Assembly (NCBI GenBank): GCA_036365515.1
Contig: CM070877.1
Span: forward strand, 112,546,011-112,610,010
From: Torymus aiolomorphi
Taxonomy: Eukaryota; Arthropoda; Insecta; Hymenoptera; Torymidae
Reading direction: 5' to 3'
Length of the DNA stretch: 64,000 nt
Every line of letters starts with the position of its first letter. The first letter of the stretch is position 1. Positions 1 to 11,960 of the stretch are shown piece by piece. Made by a program: the position numbers and the translations under genes. The notes beneath the pieces were generated by a model, which made no database searches, had not been told where the DNA came from, and saw nothing but the letters and a program-made list of their open reading frames with translations.

Positions 1-2176
1 ACAAAATACTTTCAAAAATCTTCCAAAAAAAATAAAAAAAGTGCTACCAAAAAATAATTACACGAATTAATTCTGAAAGGACTTTGAAAAGATTTTTTGA
101 AAGAATACATAAAATAATTTCGATATTATTGCAAGTATTCTTTCATGCAATAATTCAGAAATAATTTCAGAAAGATACAAATTAATCATTCACAAAAATA
201 ATTCAATATCTATTCAAAAATCTTACATGAATTATTTCATGAAATCTTCTGGGAAACTCGTGTGAATTAATACAAGAAATAATTTTGAATTCTTTTGAAA
301 AAGATTTTTAGAATAAAATTTTTTAAAACAAAATAGCAAAAAAAATAATTACACGAATTAATTCTGAAAGGACTTTGAAAAGATTTTTTGAAAGAATACA
401 TAAAATAATTTCGAAATTATTGCAAGTATTCTTTCATGCAATAATTCAGAAATAATTTTAGAAAGATACAAATTAATCATTCACAAAAATAATTCAGTAT
501 CTATTCAAAAATCTTACATGAATTATTTCATGAAATCTTCTGGGAAACTCGTGTGAATTAATACAAGAAATAATTTTGAATTCTTTTGAAAAAGATTTTT
601 AAAATAAAATTTTTTAAAACAAAATAGCAAAAAAATAATTACACGAATTAATTCTGAAATGACTTTGAAAAGATTTTTTGAAAGAATACATAAAATAATT
701 TCGAAATTATTGCAAGTATTCTTTCATGCAATAATTCAGAAATAATTTTAGAAAGATACAAATTAATCATTCACAAAAATAATTCAGTATCTATTCAAAA
801 ATCTTACATGAATTATTTCATGAAATCTTCTGGGAAACTCGTGTGAATTAATACAAGAAATAATTTTGAATTGTTTTGAAAAAGATTTTTAGAATAAAAT
901 TTTTTAAAACAAAATAGCAAAAAAAATTAATTACACGAATTAATTCTGAAAGGACTTTGAAAAGATTTTTAGAATAAAATTTTTTAAAACAAAATAGCAA
1001 AAAAAATAATTACACGAATTAATTCTGAAAGGACTTGGAAAAGATTTTTTGAAAGAATACATAAAATAATTTCGAAATTATTGCAAGTATTCTTTCATGC
1101 AATAATTCAGAAATAATTTCAGAAAGATACAAATTAAACATTCACAAAAATAATTCAATATCTATTCAAAAATCTTACATGAATTATTTCATGAAATCTT
1201 CTGGGAAACTCGTGTGAATTAATACAAGAAATAATTTTGAATTCTTTTGAAAAAGATTTTTAGAATAAAATTTTTGAAAACAAAATAGCAAAAAAAAATA
1301 ATTACACGAATTAATTCTGAAAGGACTTTGAAAAGATTTTTAGAATAAAATTTTTTAAAACAAAATAGCAAAAAAATAATTACACGAATTAATTCTGAAA
1401 GGACTTTGAAAAGATTTTTTGAAAGAATACATAAAATAATTTCGAAATTATTGCAAGTATTCTTTCATGCAATAATTCAGAAATAATTTCAGAAAGATAC
1501 AAATTAATCATTCACAAAAATAATTCAGTATCTATTCAAAAATCTTACATGAATTATTTCATGAAATCTTCTGGGAAACTCGTGTGAATTAATACAAGAA
1601 ATAATTTTGAATTCTTTTGAAAAAGATTTTTAGAATAAAATTTTTTAAAACAAAATAGCAAAAAAAATAATTACACGAATTAATTCTGAAAGGACTTTGA
1701 AAAGATTTTTTGAAAGAATACATAAAATAATTTCGAAATTATTGCAAGTATTCTTTCATGCAATAATTCAGAAATAATTTTAGAAAGATACAAATTAATC
1801 ATTCACAAAAATAATTCAGTATCTATTCAAAAATCTTACATGAATTATTTGATGAAATCTTCTGGGAAACTCGTGTGAATTAATACAAGAAATAATTTTG
1901 AATTCTTTTGAAAAAGATTTTTAAAATAAAATTTTTTAAAACAAAATACCAAAAAAAATAATTACACGAATTAATTCTGAAAGGACTTTGAAAAGATTTT
2001 TTGAAAGAATACATAAAATAATTTCGAAATTATTGCAAGTATTCTTTCATGCAATAATTCAGAAATAATTTCAGAAAGATACAAATTAATCATTCACAAA
2101 AATAATTCAATATCTATTCAAAAATCTTACATGAATTATTTCATGAAATCTTCCGGGAAACTCGTGTGAATTAATA
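1..2176. repeat. 291-bp AT-rich satellite array
   Basis: Head-to-tail units of 290-292 bp. Using the motif ATTACACGAATTAATTCTG as unit start, units begin at 57, 348, 638, 930, 1009, 1301, 1379, 1670 and 1961. Full units are nearly identical. Two units (930-1008 and 1301-1378) are only 78-79 bp. The array runs off the left edge, so its full size is unknown. The last unit breaks off near 2176. No coding capacity is seen. High similarity between units suggests recent homogenisation. Confidence 0.95.
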
Positions 2177-2520
2177 GATTTTTTAAAGAAAACATAACAA
2201 TTCAGCAATCATGTCAAGAATTATATCACGAAATAATTCAGAAATAATTTCAGAATGATAAAAATTAATCATTCACAAAGATAATTCAATATCTATTGAA
2301 AATAATTTCATGAATTATTTCATGAAATGTTGCGGAAACTCATGTGAATTAATACAAGAAATAATTTAGAATTCGTTTGAAAAAGATTGTTACAATAAAA
2401 TTTTTTAAAACACAATAGCAAAAAAGATATTTACACGAATTCTTCCTGAAAGAACCTTGAAAAGATTTTTTGAAAGAAAACATAAAATAGTTCAGAAATT
2501 ATTGCAAGTATTCAACACGA
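2177..2520. repeat. Degenerate edge copy of the 291-bp satellite
   Basis: This stretch is recognisably the same satellite (shared TTTCATGAAAT, GTGAATTAATACAAGAAATAA and TTGCAAGTATT blocks) but has many substitutions and small indels. Decayed copies at an array margin are normal for satellites, where homogenisation fails at the edge. The array ends abruptly near 2520, where unrelated AT-rich sequence begins. Confidence 0.85.
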
Positions 2521-3670
2521 AAAGGGCAGCGTCCGTATATAAGAGGCATCGTATAATGTATTTATTTTGTTTTTAATTCGAATTTGTTTCAATCAAATAA
2601 GTCCTAATTAATACAATATTTAATAAACAAAACTTACTAAATAAGTATATACTAATTAAACAAAGTTAATATTAAAAAATAAAGAAATATTAGAAATAAA
2701 TATTCTAATTTATTTTGTCAGTCATTTTGCACTATATAATGAAAAAAATGAAATGATTGGATAATGATCGGATTTAGTCGTCCATTGTTTTCTACATTCG
2801 TATGATCCTATTAAAGAACGTATTAAAATGTGTGGGGGGTATATAATTTTTCGTTTTTGTGAACTAAGATAGATTGAAACATTTACTAATTGCGAAAAAT
2901 ATTAATTTGAAAAGTTAATGTAAGAATATAAAAACTTAAAATAAAAGGAAAAAAAACATTTAAAGATGAATAATATAGGTACTTAAAATAAGCAATATTT
3001 TTTATTATTATTCATAATAGTATTCTTTCAGTATGACAATGTTTAGAAATCGACAGAAATATTATTTATACGTCTGCCAAGAGTAATGAGCCTTTGACTC
3101 TAAAAGTTGATTCTAAATTGAAAACACTACAAATAATAATAACGTCGGTAAGGTAGAGCTCATTCTATTCATCTCTGCATTATATGCAATTATCATTTTT
3201 TTATTTTTATCGAATTTCGGGAAAAGAGCTCTTTATTGCCCTTCGTAATGACAAAAATACACTATGTGTAAATTTTCAAGTTATTGCTCGTTATAGATTT
3301 TACAGGAAACGGGTTGAAAAATTTTCTACCAGTTTTTTATGAAAAATAATGAACAGAATTTCTAAAAAATTTATAGGTGTATTATTTATGCAATTACGGA
3401 GTGCAGTGAAGAGCTTCATTCATCAAAAGTTGAATCTAAGATCAAAAAAATGTAAAAACTCATAACGTCGGTAAGGAAGAGCTCCCTTTATACACACACA
3501 TTTCACATCGACTTAATACCATATTTAATAAACTAAAAGTATTAAATAACTATGAATTAATTGATCAAAGTTAATATTAAAAAATAAAGTAATATTAAGA
3601 ATAAATTTTCTAATGTATCGTATCACTCATATTGCAGTATATAATGAAAAAAATGAAATGATCTAACAAG
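2521..3670. repeat. AT-rich stretch with a diverged 150-bp direct repeat
   Basis: No gene is seen. Segments 2608-2757 and 3514-3663 align (both contain AAAGTTAATATTAAAAAATA and end in TATAATGAAAAAAATGAAAT). Between and beside them a second motif, AACGTCGGTAAGG(A/T)AGAGCTC, occurs near 3141 and 3462. The two copies look like an old tandem or segmental duplication with an offset of about 906 bp. Confidence 0.65.
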
Positions 3671-3750
3671 CGAGCGATAGCGTAATGGATAGCGTATTTG
3701 CGTAGTACCCAAGCGACCCGGGTTCGAATCTCCATCATGTAAAAAATTTT
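3671..3750 (+). pseudogene. tRNA-like sequence (tRNA pseudogene or SINE head)
   Basis: An A-box-like TAGCGTAATGG (3678-3688) is followed at the right distance by a B-box-like GGTTCGAATCT (3721-3731), a 43-nt offset as in a tRNA gene. A T-run that could act as a Pol III terminator follows at about 3746. Acceptor and T stems do not pair well, so this is unlikely to be a functional tRNA. It could be a decayed tRNA or the head of a tRNA-derived SINE. Confidence 0.45.
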
Positions 3751-3859
3751 TCTGCGTTTTTTTCTGCGATAAAATAGTGTAAAATTATTAACAATGTAAA
3801 TATATGTAAAAATAGTTAGAATATTATTTAAATAATATTCTAAATTATAAAAATGTACC

Positions 3860-4690
3860 TTCAAATACGGGATTATATATACCCTTCGAAATTTATTGTT
3901 AGTAATATTTACTAAATATTTTCTAATTAATTCACAATATTTATTCCTGAATCCTTCCAAAAATCTTTCATTGAAAGGATTCTGCAATAATACATGATTT
4001 TATAACCTTCGAAATTTTTTGTTAGTAATATTTCCATTATATTTTCGAATTAATTCACAAAATTAATTCCTGAATCCTTTCAGACATCCTTCATTGGAAG
4101 GATTCTGTAATATGGGATTTATCCTCTTCAAATTTCTTGTTAGTAATATTTCCATAATATTTTCTAATTAATTCACAATATTAATTCCTGAATCCTTTTA
4201 TACATCTTTCATTGAAAGGATTCAGGAATTAATTTTGTGAATTAATTCGAAAATATTATGGAAATATTACTAAAAAGAAATTTCAAAGAGTATAAATAAC
4301 GTATTATTGCAGAATCCTTCCAATGAAAGATGTCTGAAAGGATTCAGGAATTAATTTTGTGAATTAATTCGAAAATATTATGGAAATATTACTAAAAAGA
4401 AATTTCGAACAGTATAAATCACGTATTATTACAGAATCCTTTCAATGAAAGATGTCTGAAAGGATTCAGGAATTAATTCACAAATTAATTCCTGAATCCT
4501 TTGAGACATCTTTCATTGGAAGGATTCTGTAATAATACGGGATTTATCCGTCTTCCAAATTTCTTGTTAGTAATATTTTCATAATATTTTCGAATTAATT
4601 CACAAAATTAATTCCTGAATCCTTTCAGACATCTTTCATTGAAAGGATTCTGCAATAATATGTGATATTAATTCTGAAAGGATTCTGAAA
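3860..4690. repeat. Palindromic repeat field
   Basis: The core GAATCCTTTCA(G/A)ACATC with flanking TTAATTCCTG recurs in direct and inverted orientation (examples near 4075, 4195, 4310, 4430, 4490 and 4615). Neighbouring opposite copies form hairpins tens to hundreds of bases long. The vocabulary resembles the satellite at 1-2520, suggesting a related repeat family. No coding sequence is seen. Confidence 0.75.
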
Positions 4691-4691
4691 G

Positions 4692-4967
4692 ATTCTTTCA
4701 GAAATCATTCAGTGAAAGGATTCTGTAATGATGCTATGTCCGGGGTATTTTCCTTTCAGAATTATTTCAGGAAATAATTTTGAAATATCTTTTAGTAACC
4801 TTTTGGCAATAATCCATGAATCCTTTCAGAAATCTTCTATTGAATAAATTTTGCAATGATATTATAAATTATTTTTGAATTATTCCATTGAATTAATTCT
4901 GAAAGGAAAATACCCCGGACATAGCATTATTACAGAATCCTTTCACTGAATGATTTCTGAAAGAATA
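4692..4967. mobile_element. Foldback element with long inverted arms
   Basis: Arms of about 70 bp (4692-4762 and 4895-4967) are near-perfect inverse copies. They include CTATGTCCGGGGTATTTTCC on the left and its complement on the right. A spacer of about 130 bp lies between. No target duplication could be assigned because the ends merge into the repeat field at 3860-4690. It is probably a foldback or MITE-type element. Confidence 0.6.
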
Positions 4968-5026
4968 AAATTATTTCATGCATTCTTTCAGAATCCTTTC
5001 AGAATTAATACATGCTGTGTGGGTCA

Positions 5027-5688
5027 AAAAACTTTACCAGCTCTAATATGATCTCCAACTAGATAGATGATTTCTCCTTCTAAAATCACAATTTACTTAT
5101 TTTATTTTGAAGAACTAATTTTTAAAAACTTGTATTCTTTTAATTCATTCATTTTTATAATACTTTTTTCGCACTTTCTGTGCAATACCGTCTAAAACAT
5201 TTTAGTTGTAGCTCCCAACAGCTTTTGTCACATTTTGAAGATCTATTGAATGTATACGAATTGGAGAATGAAATCAGGATATTTCTACATTATTTTCTTA
5301 TAGATGACACTTGTAGATTTCCATTTCCTCAGGCAGTTGTATAATATGCAAAAGTAGGTTTTTCTACCACCAGCATATGGCCAAACAACATTAGCTTTGC
5401 AATGTATTGAGCATATCACTACGTTATTTGTTATTATAGAGTTTCCAACATCCCTCCAAAAAAATCATAGGCTGAGCTTGTTACATGAATCTTCAAAAAA
5501 CTTCACCAGCTCTAATATTATTTCCAACTAGGTAGATGATCCCTTCTATTAAAATCACAATTTTCTAATTTTATTTTGAAGAACTAATTTTTGAAAACTT
5601 GTATTCTAATAAAACTAATTTCTTTTATATTCATAATACTTTTTTTGCACTTCCTGTGCAATACCGTCAAAACATCTTAGTTGTAGGT
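5027..5688. repeat. Pair of 190-bp direct repeats
   Basis: Copies at 5027-5212 and 5494-5688 share CCAGCTCTAATAT, TTTATTTTGAAGAACTAATTT and TGTGCAATACCGTC in the same order, with small indels. The sequence between them (5213-5493) is unique here. No coding sequence is recognised. Confidence 0.75.
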
Positions 5689-5809
5689 TAATGTCACTAC
5701 TTAATGTCACTATTATCAAAATTCATGGTTTTATCCATTCTTTGACGCATTGATATGCAATGAACTTCATCAATTTTTAGTGTGTTTTTATGTTAATATC
5801 TTTTTCAAG

Positions 5810-7480
5810 CAGTATTTGAACTTTAAGCAAAAAATTAAAAATGAGGCCTGAATCTGGAAGAATTAATGTACTGTAAATTAAAAAATACTTGAGCATGATG
5901 CACTTTTAATAATCTGAGAAAATCTTATATCTCACTATTTCCGGGTTTTAATAATGCTAGATTACCTTTAGAAATCATAGGGTCAGTTAAAGCATCCATG
6001 ATTAAAACACCATAAAGTAGAACGAGCCCGGTCAAAAATATCCAGTTGGGAAATCCAACTGGATTTTCCAAGAGGGAAATCCAGCTGGGGAAGAGTGGAT
6101 TCCAGCTGGATTTTGGTGGATTTCCCGTCGGATTTCCAGTTGATGATACCAAATATTCCCACCCATTTTTAACTGGATATTTAAGTGGATTCCCACCTAG
6201 ATATAACAGGATTCCTATGCATTATTAACTGGATTTCCATTGAATAGAAAAGCGAAAGTTAGATGGATTCCCATCTATATTAAACTGGATTTTTACATGG
6301 ATTTTCGCCGTCACGCTGGGATTCCCATTTATTATTAAGTAGAATTTTGAGTGGATTCCCATTTAATAGAAATGCGAAAGTTAGGTGGATTCCCACAAAC
6401 ATTTAACTGGATTTTTACATGGATTTCCGCCTTCGCCCAGGAATTCCCATTTATTATAAGTGGATTTCCATTTAATCCAGTTAAAAATGGGTGGGAATAT
6501 TTGATATCATCAACTGGGAATCCGACTGGAAATCCACCAAAATCCAGCTGGAATCCACTCTTCCCCAGCTGGATTTCCCTCTTGGAAAATCCAGTTGGAT
6601 TTCCCAACTGGATATTTTTGACCGGGAGGCTCTGCTAGATGAATATTATCTGCAACAGTATTTCTATTTTTTCTACTACAGGTTGCGTGCTTTGACAGAC
6701 TTGTACATAATCTTTTGGTGGCCTTAATGCATAATAATAATGAGATTTTGATTCACACCATCAAACATGAAAAATTTGTAAAGAATGCTATAATAATATA
6801 TGTTCAACTCCTGAACTCTTCTATAATGTTACAAACTATTTAATCATAATCTACTTGTCAATTGTCCTTGTTATGATATAACTCTGTAATAATAAAAAAA
6901 AGATTTCACAAAGTAACAATACTTATATTAGATTAATAACATTATTTTTTTTATTTTATAATCAAAGTTTGCTACTTATCTGAATATATGTGAAACTTTA
7001 AGCAGAAAATGGAACGAAGCCTGAATCTGAAAGAATTTATGTAAAATGTAAAATTGAAGAGTACTTGAGCATGATGCACTTTTAATAATCTGAGAAAATC
7101 TTAATATATCACTATTTCCGGATTTTAATAATGCTAGTTTACCTTTAGAAATCATAGGGCTTTCCACAATTAAAACACCATAAAGTAGAACGAGGCTCTG
7201 CCAGAGGAATATTATCAGCAACAGTATTTATATTTTTTCTACTACAGGAGGTTGCGTGCTTTGACAGACTTGAATATAATCTTTTGGTGGCCTTAAAATA
7301 CATAATAATAATTTTGAACTCTTCTATGTTACATACTATTTAATCATGATCTACTTGTCAATTATCCTTGTTCTGATATCTCTGTAATAACAAAAAAAAA
7401 GATTTCACAAAGTAACAATACTTATATTAATAAAATTATTTTTTTTATTTTATAATGATAGTTTGCTACTTATCTGAAAA
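5810..7480. repeat. Tandem duplication, one copy split by a foldback element
   Basis: Copy 1 (about 5810-6026 plus 6629-6975) and copy 2 (about 6980-7480) align throughout: GAGCATGATGCACTTTTAAT, GAAATCATAGGG, AACACCATAAAGTAGAACGAG, GCGTGCTTTGACAGACTTG and TGGTGGCCTTAA. Copy 1 is interrupted by the 600-bp element at 6027-6626 and copy 2 is not. The duplication therefore predates the insertion, or copy 2 never received it. No protein gene is supported; short reading frames here are incidental. Confidence 0.85.
6027..6626. mobile_element. 600-bp foldback element built of TCCAGCTGGA-type motifs
   Basis: Terminal inverted repeats of about 150 bp (6027-6178 and 6477-6626) begin CCCGGTCAAAAATATCCAGT. 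The interior is made of GGATTCCCA and TCCA(A/G)CTGGA words in both orientations. The flanking dinucleotide AG is present on both sides (6025-6026 and 6627-6628). The unoccupied site survives in the neighbouring tandem copy at 7189-7200 (AACGAGGCTCTG), which fixes the ends. Open frames inside read through the palindrome on both strands and are not evidence of genes. A 2-bp duplication does not by itself identify the superfamily. Confidence 0.88.
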
Positions 7481-7611
7481 TATATCTGAGATATACCAAG
7501 TCCATTTAAAATATCTATCGAATTTCAATGATGTAAAAAGTCTTGATTGAATATATAACCTGTAAATGATGGTTGTATACGGACTAATGCGTATATTAGA
7601 AAGTATGTTTA

Positions 7612-7656
7612 TATGCGTGCGTGTGTGCGTGTGTGCGTGTGTGTGTGTGTGTATAT
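7612..7656. repeat. GT microsatellite
   Basis: An interrupted (GT)n/(GC)n tract followed by a short TATATA run. Apparent open frames across it consist of dipeptide repeats and are not coding. Confidence 0.9.
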
Positions 7657-7659
7657 ATA

Positions 7660-8329
7660 ACACAACACTGAAACAGGAAACCGGAAGTGGGAAGAAAACT
7701 GCGATCGAATGGAGAATTGTGAAAATGAAACATGACATAAAATTTTTCACTATTTAATATCTCGCATACGAGAAAATCTTTTTACATGAAACTTTTTTTG
7801 CAACATGATATAACGAAATGGAATGTTGTTATTTAATTTGAGCGAATATAAAAGCCATTTAAAATTGCAATAAATACTTCAAATTCTCGGGCACTCATTT
7901 CAATGTATATGTAGCGGGGTCGTTCCTCAGGCCTGTTCTACAATACTGGCCTTCGGAGCGCTCCCGCGCTCCTTGATTCAATACAATTTCTACATGTCAT
8001 GAGATTGTAATGAAGTATTTTGAAATGTTTTATATGATAATTTGTAAATAAAACAAAAAAAAATATCCAACGCACTTCGAACAGTACCTCAAAGGTAGTG
8101 CGGAAAACTGTTCCAAAATTGCAAAAAAATAAGCAGCAGAAATAAAAGAAGGGTTGCAAATAATTTATTAAAATTTCAATTAATTATAATTCGTTTACTA
8201 ATTTATAATTCGTTTTATACTTGTTGTTATCTTACCACCGTCTATATACCTAGTATTTAATATATATAAAGGCCAATTTGCCCGTCTAAATAAATAAATA
8301 AATAAATTAATTATTCAGTTTAATTAAGG
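7660..8329. other. No feature recognised
   Basis: AT-rich sequence with one GC-richer patch near 7915-7980. I see no coding exon, RNA gene or clear repeat boundary. Confidence 0.5.
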
Positions 8330-8640
8330 ATTAAAATATCAATCGTTAATTAAACCCGCGTTTAGTTAAGAACTAAATTTTTAATCGTTAATTGAATCAG
8401 CGTTTAATTATAAGAATTAAAATTTCAAGCGTCAATTAAACCCGCGTTCAGTAAAAAATTTAAATTTCAATCGTTACTTAAACATGGGTTCAATTAAAGA
8501 CTGAAATATTAAATCTTAATAAAATGCTGGTTTAATTAACAATTAAAATTTTATTCTTTATTAAACGCTGGTTCAATTAACGATTGAAATTTTAGTTCTT
8601 AATTATAATTAAATTAATGCGCAATTAAAAATATTACAAT
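8330..8640. repeat. Degenerate 42-bp minisatellite
   Basis: About seven diverged units with core (A)AATCGTTAATTAAACCCGCG followed by TT(C/A)AATTAA. Unit starts near 8341, 8383, 8427, 8469, 8512, 8553 and 8594 give a period of 41-44 bp. Divergence between units indicates an old array. No coding role is seen. Confidence 0.8.
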
Positions 8641-8702
8641 ATTTTCGCAGCCCTGAATAAAAGTATACAGTCTTAAGTACTCATTAATTAAAGAAATAAA
8701 AA

Positions 8703-8795
8703 ACAAAAAAACAAAAAATATTCTCCGGGTGATGGATTCGAACCCGCATCAAAAGAGTATTCAGGTACATTAACCACAGGACCAACGCCACATAA
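8703..8795 (-). pseudogene. tRNA-like sequence, minus strand
   Basis: Read on the minus strand there is a perfect B box GGTTCGAATCC (plus coordinates 8734-8744) and, about 41 nt upstream, an A-box-like TTGGTCCTGTGG (8774-8785). A T-rich terminator follows (plus 8703-8720). Acceptor and T stems do not pair cleanly, which argues for a tRNA-derived repeat or pseudogene rather than a working tRNA gene. Confidence 0.45.
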
Positions 8796-8799
8796 ATAT

Positions 8800-10000
8800 G
8801 TTTGTAACGTGGATGTAATATATAAAGTGTTCCCCCATTTGGTTTATAGATTGGAGTTTAACATTAATTTGTTTTGTTAAATGTTTTTGGGGTTTAGTCT
8901 ACTTCCTTGTAATTAATGTTGATTACTGACATTTTTGTAATGCCCAGTTTATCAGTTTTACATACATAATATGTATTGTATTACCATTGCAGTCGTTACG
9001 GGTGGTATGTTATCGGCCGTTCGTCAGCTCAGTCAGCTGTTCACGAAACTTTCAGAAATCGACTGTCGCGCTGGGCGTGGTCGGGGTACATACTACATTC
9101 GGGTTGCCTCAATCTCTCTGCAGGCTTTGCGCTTTTATTAGTGTCTATCTTCGTTGACCGTGCTTCCTGAGCGTAGGTCTGTTCCTCGAATGTACTAGTT
9201 ATTGCACTCACATAGTCGCTGTTGGCAACAGCGAAAATCACTAGATTCTTCCTTAACGTCGGACGCGGTCGTACGCAGACGTACGCGATCGTACACGCTT
9301 ATGTGATTAGGGTATCATGATTTGTTAATTATTATTATACGGTTGTTTCTTAACCTGAAATTATGACAGCGTTGCTTCTGTTATTTAAATGATTATCAGA
9401 ACATCAATTATTCCCAAGATTTTAATAGCATTTGTAGTATTATTAATAATAATCTCCGTATTTGTTACAATTTTAACCTATTATTATTATTTCCAATCAT
9501 TTCCACGAATCATAAGGTTTATTCTCATGTTAGCAATACGCATGAATGAGTAGTGTAAAAGGGTTCAATCGATTGCACTCATTGTAAAAGGGGCCTAGAA
9601 TTTGGGTCTATGTCGGTTATGTAGTCCAAGGAACGTCAGTTCCTTACAAGCTCACCTGCTCGTCTCGTCTGGCTCGTCAGCTGATAGCTCGTAGCTTCTT
9701 TGCGTAAGCGACACGGCGCCGCGGATGATGAGAAAAAGGCCGGGCCGAACTTCTAGTGAAAAAGTTTCAGTGCAGAGTGAACACAAGAAAGCTGCCTACT
9801 ACGTACGTATTATCGCTGGAGTGCTTCGCTTCCTATCTGGCTCTCATCCGCACCATGTCAACCATGTGCTCACGGCAGTCCGGCAGACGGCAGTCATCAA
9901 TGTTTATATCTGCAGTCACTGTGTTTCCTAAATTGCTGTATGGATTGATATTGATGTTGGTCGAGTTCTCTGCTAATTGAGTTGTGGTCTTATCCTTGAG
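8800..10000 (+). other. Gene-poor stretch with one candidate noncoding exon
   Basis: 8800-9600 holds nothing I recognise beyond a GC-richer patch at 9000-9300. From about 9600 base composition rises and ends at a strong splice-donor-like GTAAGTATT beginning at 10000. This pattern would fit a 5' noncoding exon of a plus-strand transcript, but no homologous protein sequence is visible and no matching acceptor can be assigned. This is inference from composition and one site only. Confidence 0.25.
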
Positions 10001-10059
10001 TAAGTATTATTTCAATAATACTAGCTCCTTTATAATCTTGCAGGGTTTTCATCTTTTTT

Positions 10060-11960
10060 TCACAAGGACATTTTGTTAAACTTTGAGCAAGGGTCAAGGT
10101 AGTCTTAGTTGGAAGTGCACATGAGCTTTTTCGACTTTCAAGTATACAAATACCTTTCCTTTCTCTGAAAATATCTTCAGCTTTACACACGTCACCATAT
10201 CATGCATGCTGAGGGACTATATACCATGTTTCAGATCTAAATAATCAGCAAGTGTGGAGTTACAGCATTTTCTGTGTGCTTTTTGAGGAAATTATTAAGA
10301 AAGAAAAGTAATTTCCTCCAATTTGGCTGATTGAGTATATCTGAAACTTAATGTACAATGCCTCAGCATGCATTGCATTGTGTATGAACATTCTTGTAAA
10401 CCTTGAGAAAGGGTGAGGAGGTTTTAGTTGAGAATACACATGAGCTTTCTCGACTTTTCAGTGCAAAGATCCCTTTCCATTCCCTACAAGTATCTTCAAC
10501 TTTCCATACATGATGGAATACATGCTGAGGGACAGTATATCAAGATTTAGATATGCATAATCAGCAAGTCTGGAGATATTGCAATTTCTGTGTTTTTTTG
10601 AAGAAATTTTTGAGAAAAATGTCATTTTCTCCGTACCGGCTGATTGAGTCGATCTGAAATTGCATACACAATCCCTCTGTATGTATTGTATTGTGTGTGA
10701 ACATTCTGGTAAACTTTAAGTGAGGGTGAGGAGGTCTTAGTTGAGAATACACATGCGCTTTCTCGACTTTTGAGTGCAAAGATCCCTTTTGCATTCCCTA
10801 TAAGTATCTTCAACTTTCTATACATGATGGAATACATGCTAAGGGACAGTATATCAAGATTTAGATATGCATAATCAGCAAGTCTGGAGATATTGCAATT
10901 TCTGTGTCTTTTTCAAGAAATTTTTGAGAAAAATGTCATTTTCTCCGTACCGGCTGATTGAGTCGATCTGAAATTGCATACACAATCCCTCTGCATGTAT
11001 TGTATTGTGTGTGAACATTCTGGTAAACTTTAAGTGAGGGTGAGGAGGTCTTAGTTGATAATACACATGCGCTTTCTCGACTTTTGAGTGCAAAGATCCC
11101 TTTCCATTCCTTACAAGTATCTTCAACTTTCTATACATGATGGAATACATGCTGAGGGACAGTATATCAAGATTTAGATATGCATAATCAACAAGTCTGG
11201 AGATATTGCAATTTCTGTGTCTTTTTCAAGAAATTTTTGAGAAAAATGTCATTTTCTCCGTACCGGCTGATTGAGTCTATCTGAAATTGCATACACAATC
11301 CCTCTGTATGTATTGTATTGTGTGTGAACATTCTGGTAAACTTTAAGTGAGGGTGAGGAGATCTTAGTTGAGAATACACATGCGCTTTCTCGACTTTTGA
11401 GTGCAAAGATCCCTTTCCATTCCCATGGGTCTGAAGTTTGCAACGTTGCACTGCAACGAAATAAAAAAGTTTTTGATTTTTGTTCAAGTTTATAATAACT
11501 AATATTAATTTTCCGTGAAGATTTATATTTTTATAGTATCAAATAACTTTATAACAAAGATTTAGATAAAATTTCCATTGCTTAATAACTTTAATTAATT
11601 GTAACAAATTATTTCGTTGCATTCCAATGATGCAAACTTCAGACCCATCCATTCCCTACAAGTATCTTCAACTTTCCATACATGATGGAATACATGCTGA
11701 GGGATAGTATATCAAGATTTAGATATGCATAATCAGCAAGTCTGGAGATATTGCAATTTCTGTGTCTTTTTCAAGAAATTTTTGAGAAAAATGTCATTTT
11801 CTCCGTACCGGCTGATTGAGTCGATCTGAAATTGCATACACAATCCCTCTGCATGTATTGTATTGTGTGTGAACATTCTGGTAAACTTTAAGTGAGGGTG
11901 AGGAGGTCTTAGTTGAGAATACACATGCGCTTTCTCGACTTTTGAGTGCAAAGATCCCTT
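10060..11960. repeat. 313-bp tandem repeat, six units
   Basis: Using ATG(A/C)GCTTTCTCGACTT as phase marker, units lie at 10121, 10440, 10753, 11067, 11380 and 11925, spacings 319, 313, 314, 313 and 545. The last spacing is enlarged by a 232-bp insertion (element plus duplication). The first unit is clearly more diverged. Similar minus-strand open frames of 72-99 codons recur in the younger units. They reflect unit identity rather than selection, because the older unit does not keep the frame. Confidence 0.92.
11425..11648. mobile_element. hAT-like MITE, 224 bp
   Basis: Terminal inverted repeats start ATGGGTCTGAAGTTTGCA and end with the complement. The 8-bp duplication CCATTCCC flanks it (11417-11424 and 11649-11656). 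The empty site is visible in other units of the host tandem repeat (CCATTCC(C/T)TACAAG near 10492 and 11113). An 8-bp duplication is typical of hAT elements, although P and Merlin elements can share that length. No transposase is encoded; the interior is AT-rich. Confidence 0.85.

Noticed and set aside
3671..3750. Functional tRNA gene
   Set aside because: Internal boxes are present but acceptor and T stems do not pair.
5925..6727. Open frames of 60-95 codons in the foldback element
   Set aside because: The same peptide appears on both strands because the element is palindromic; no protein family.
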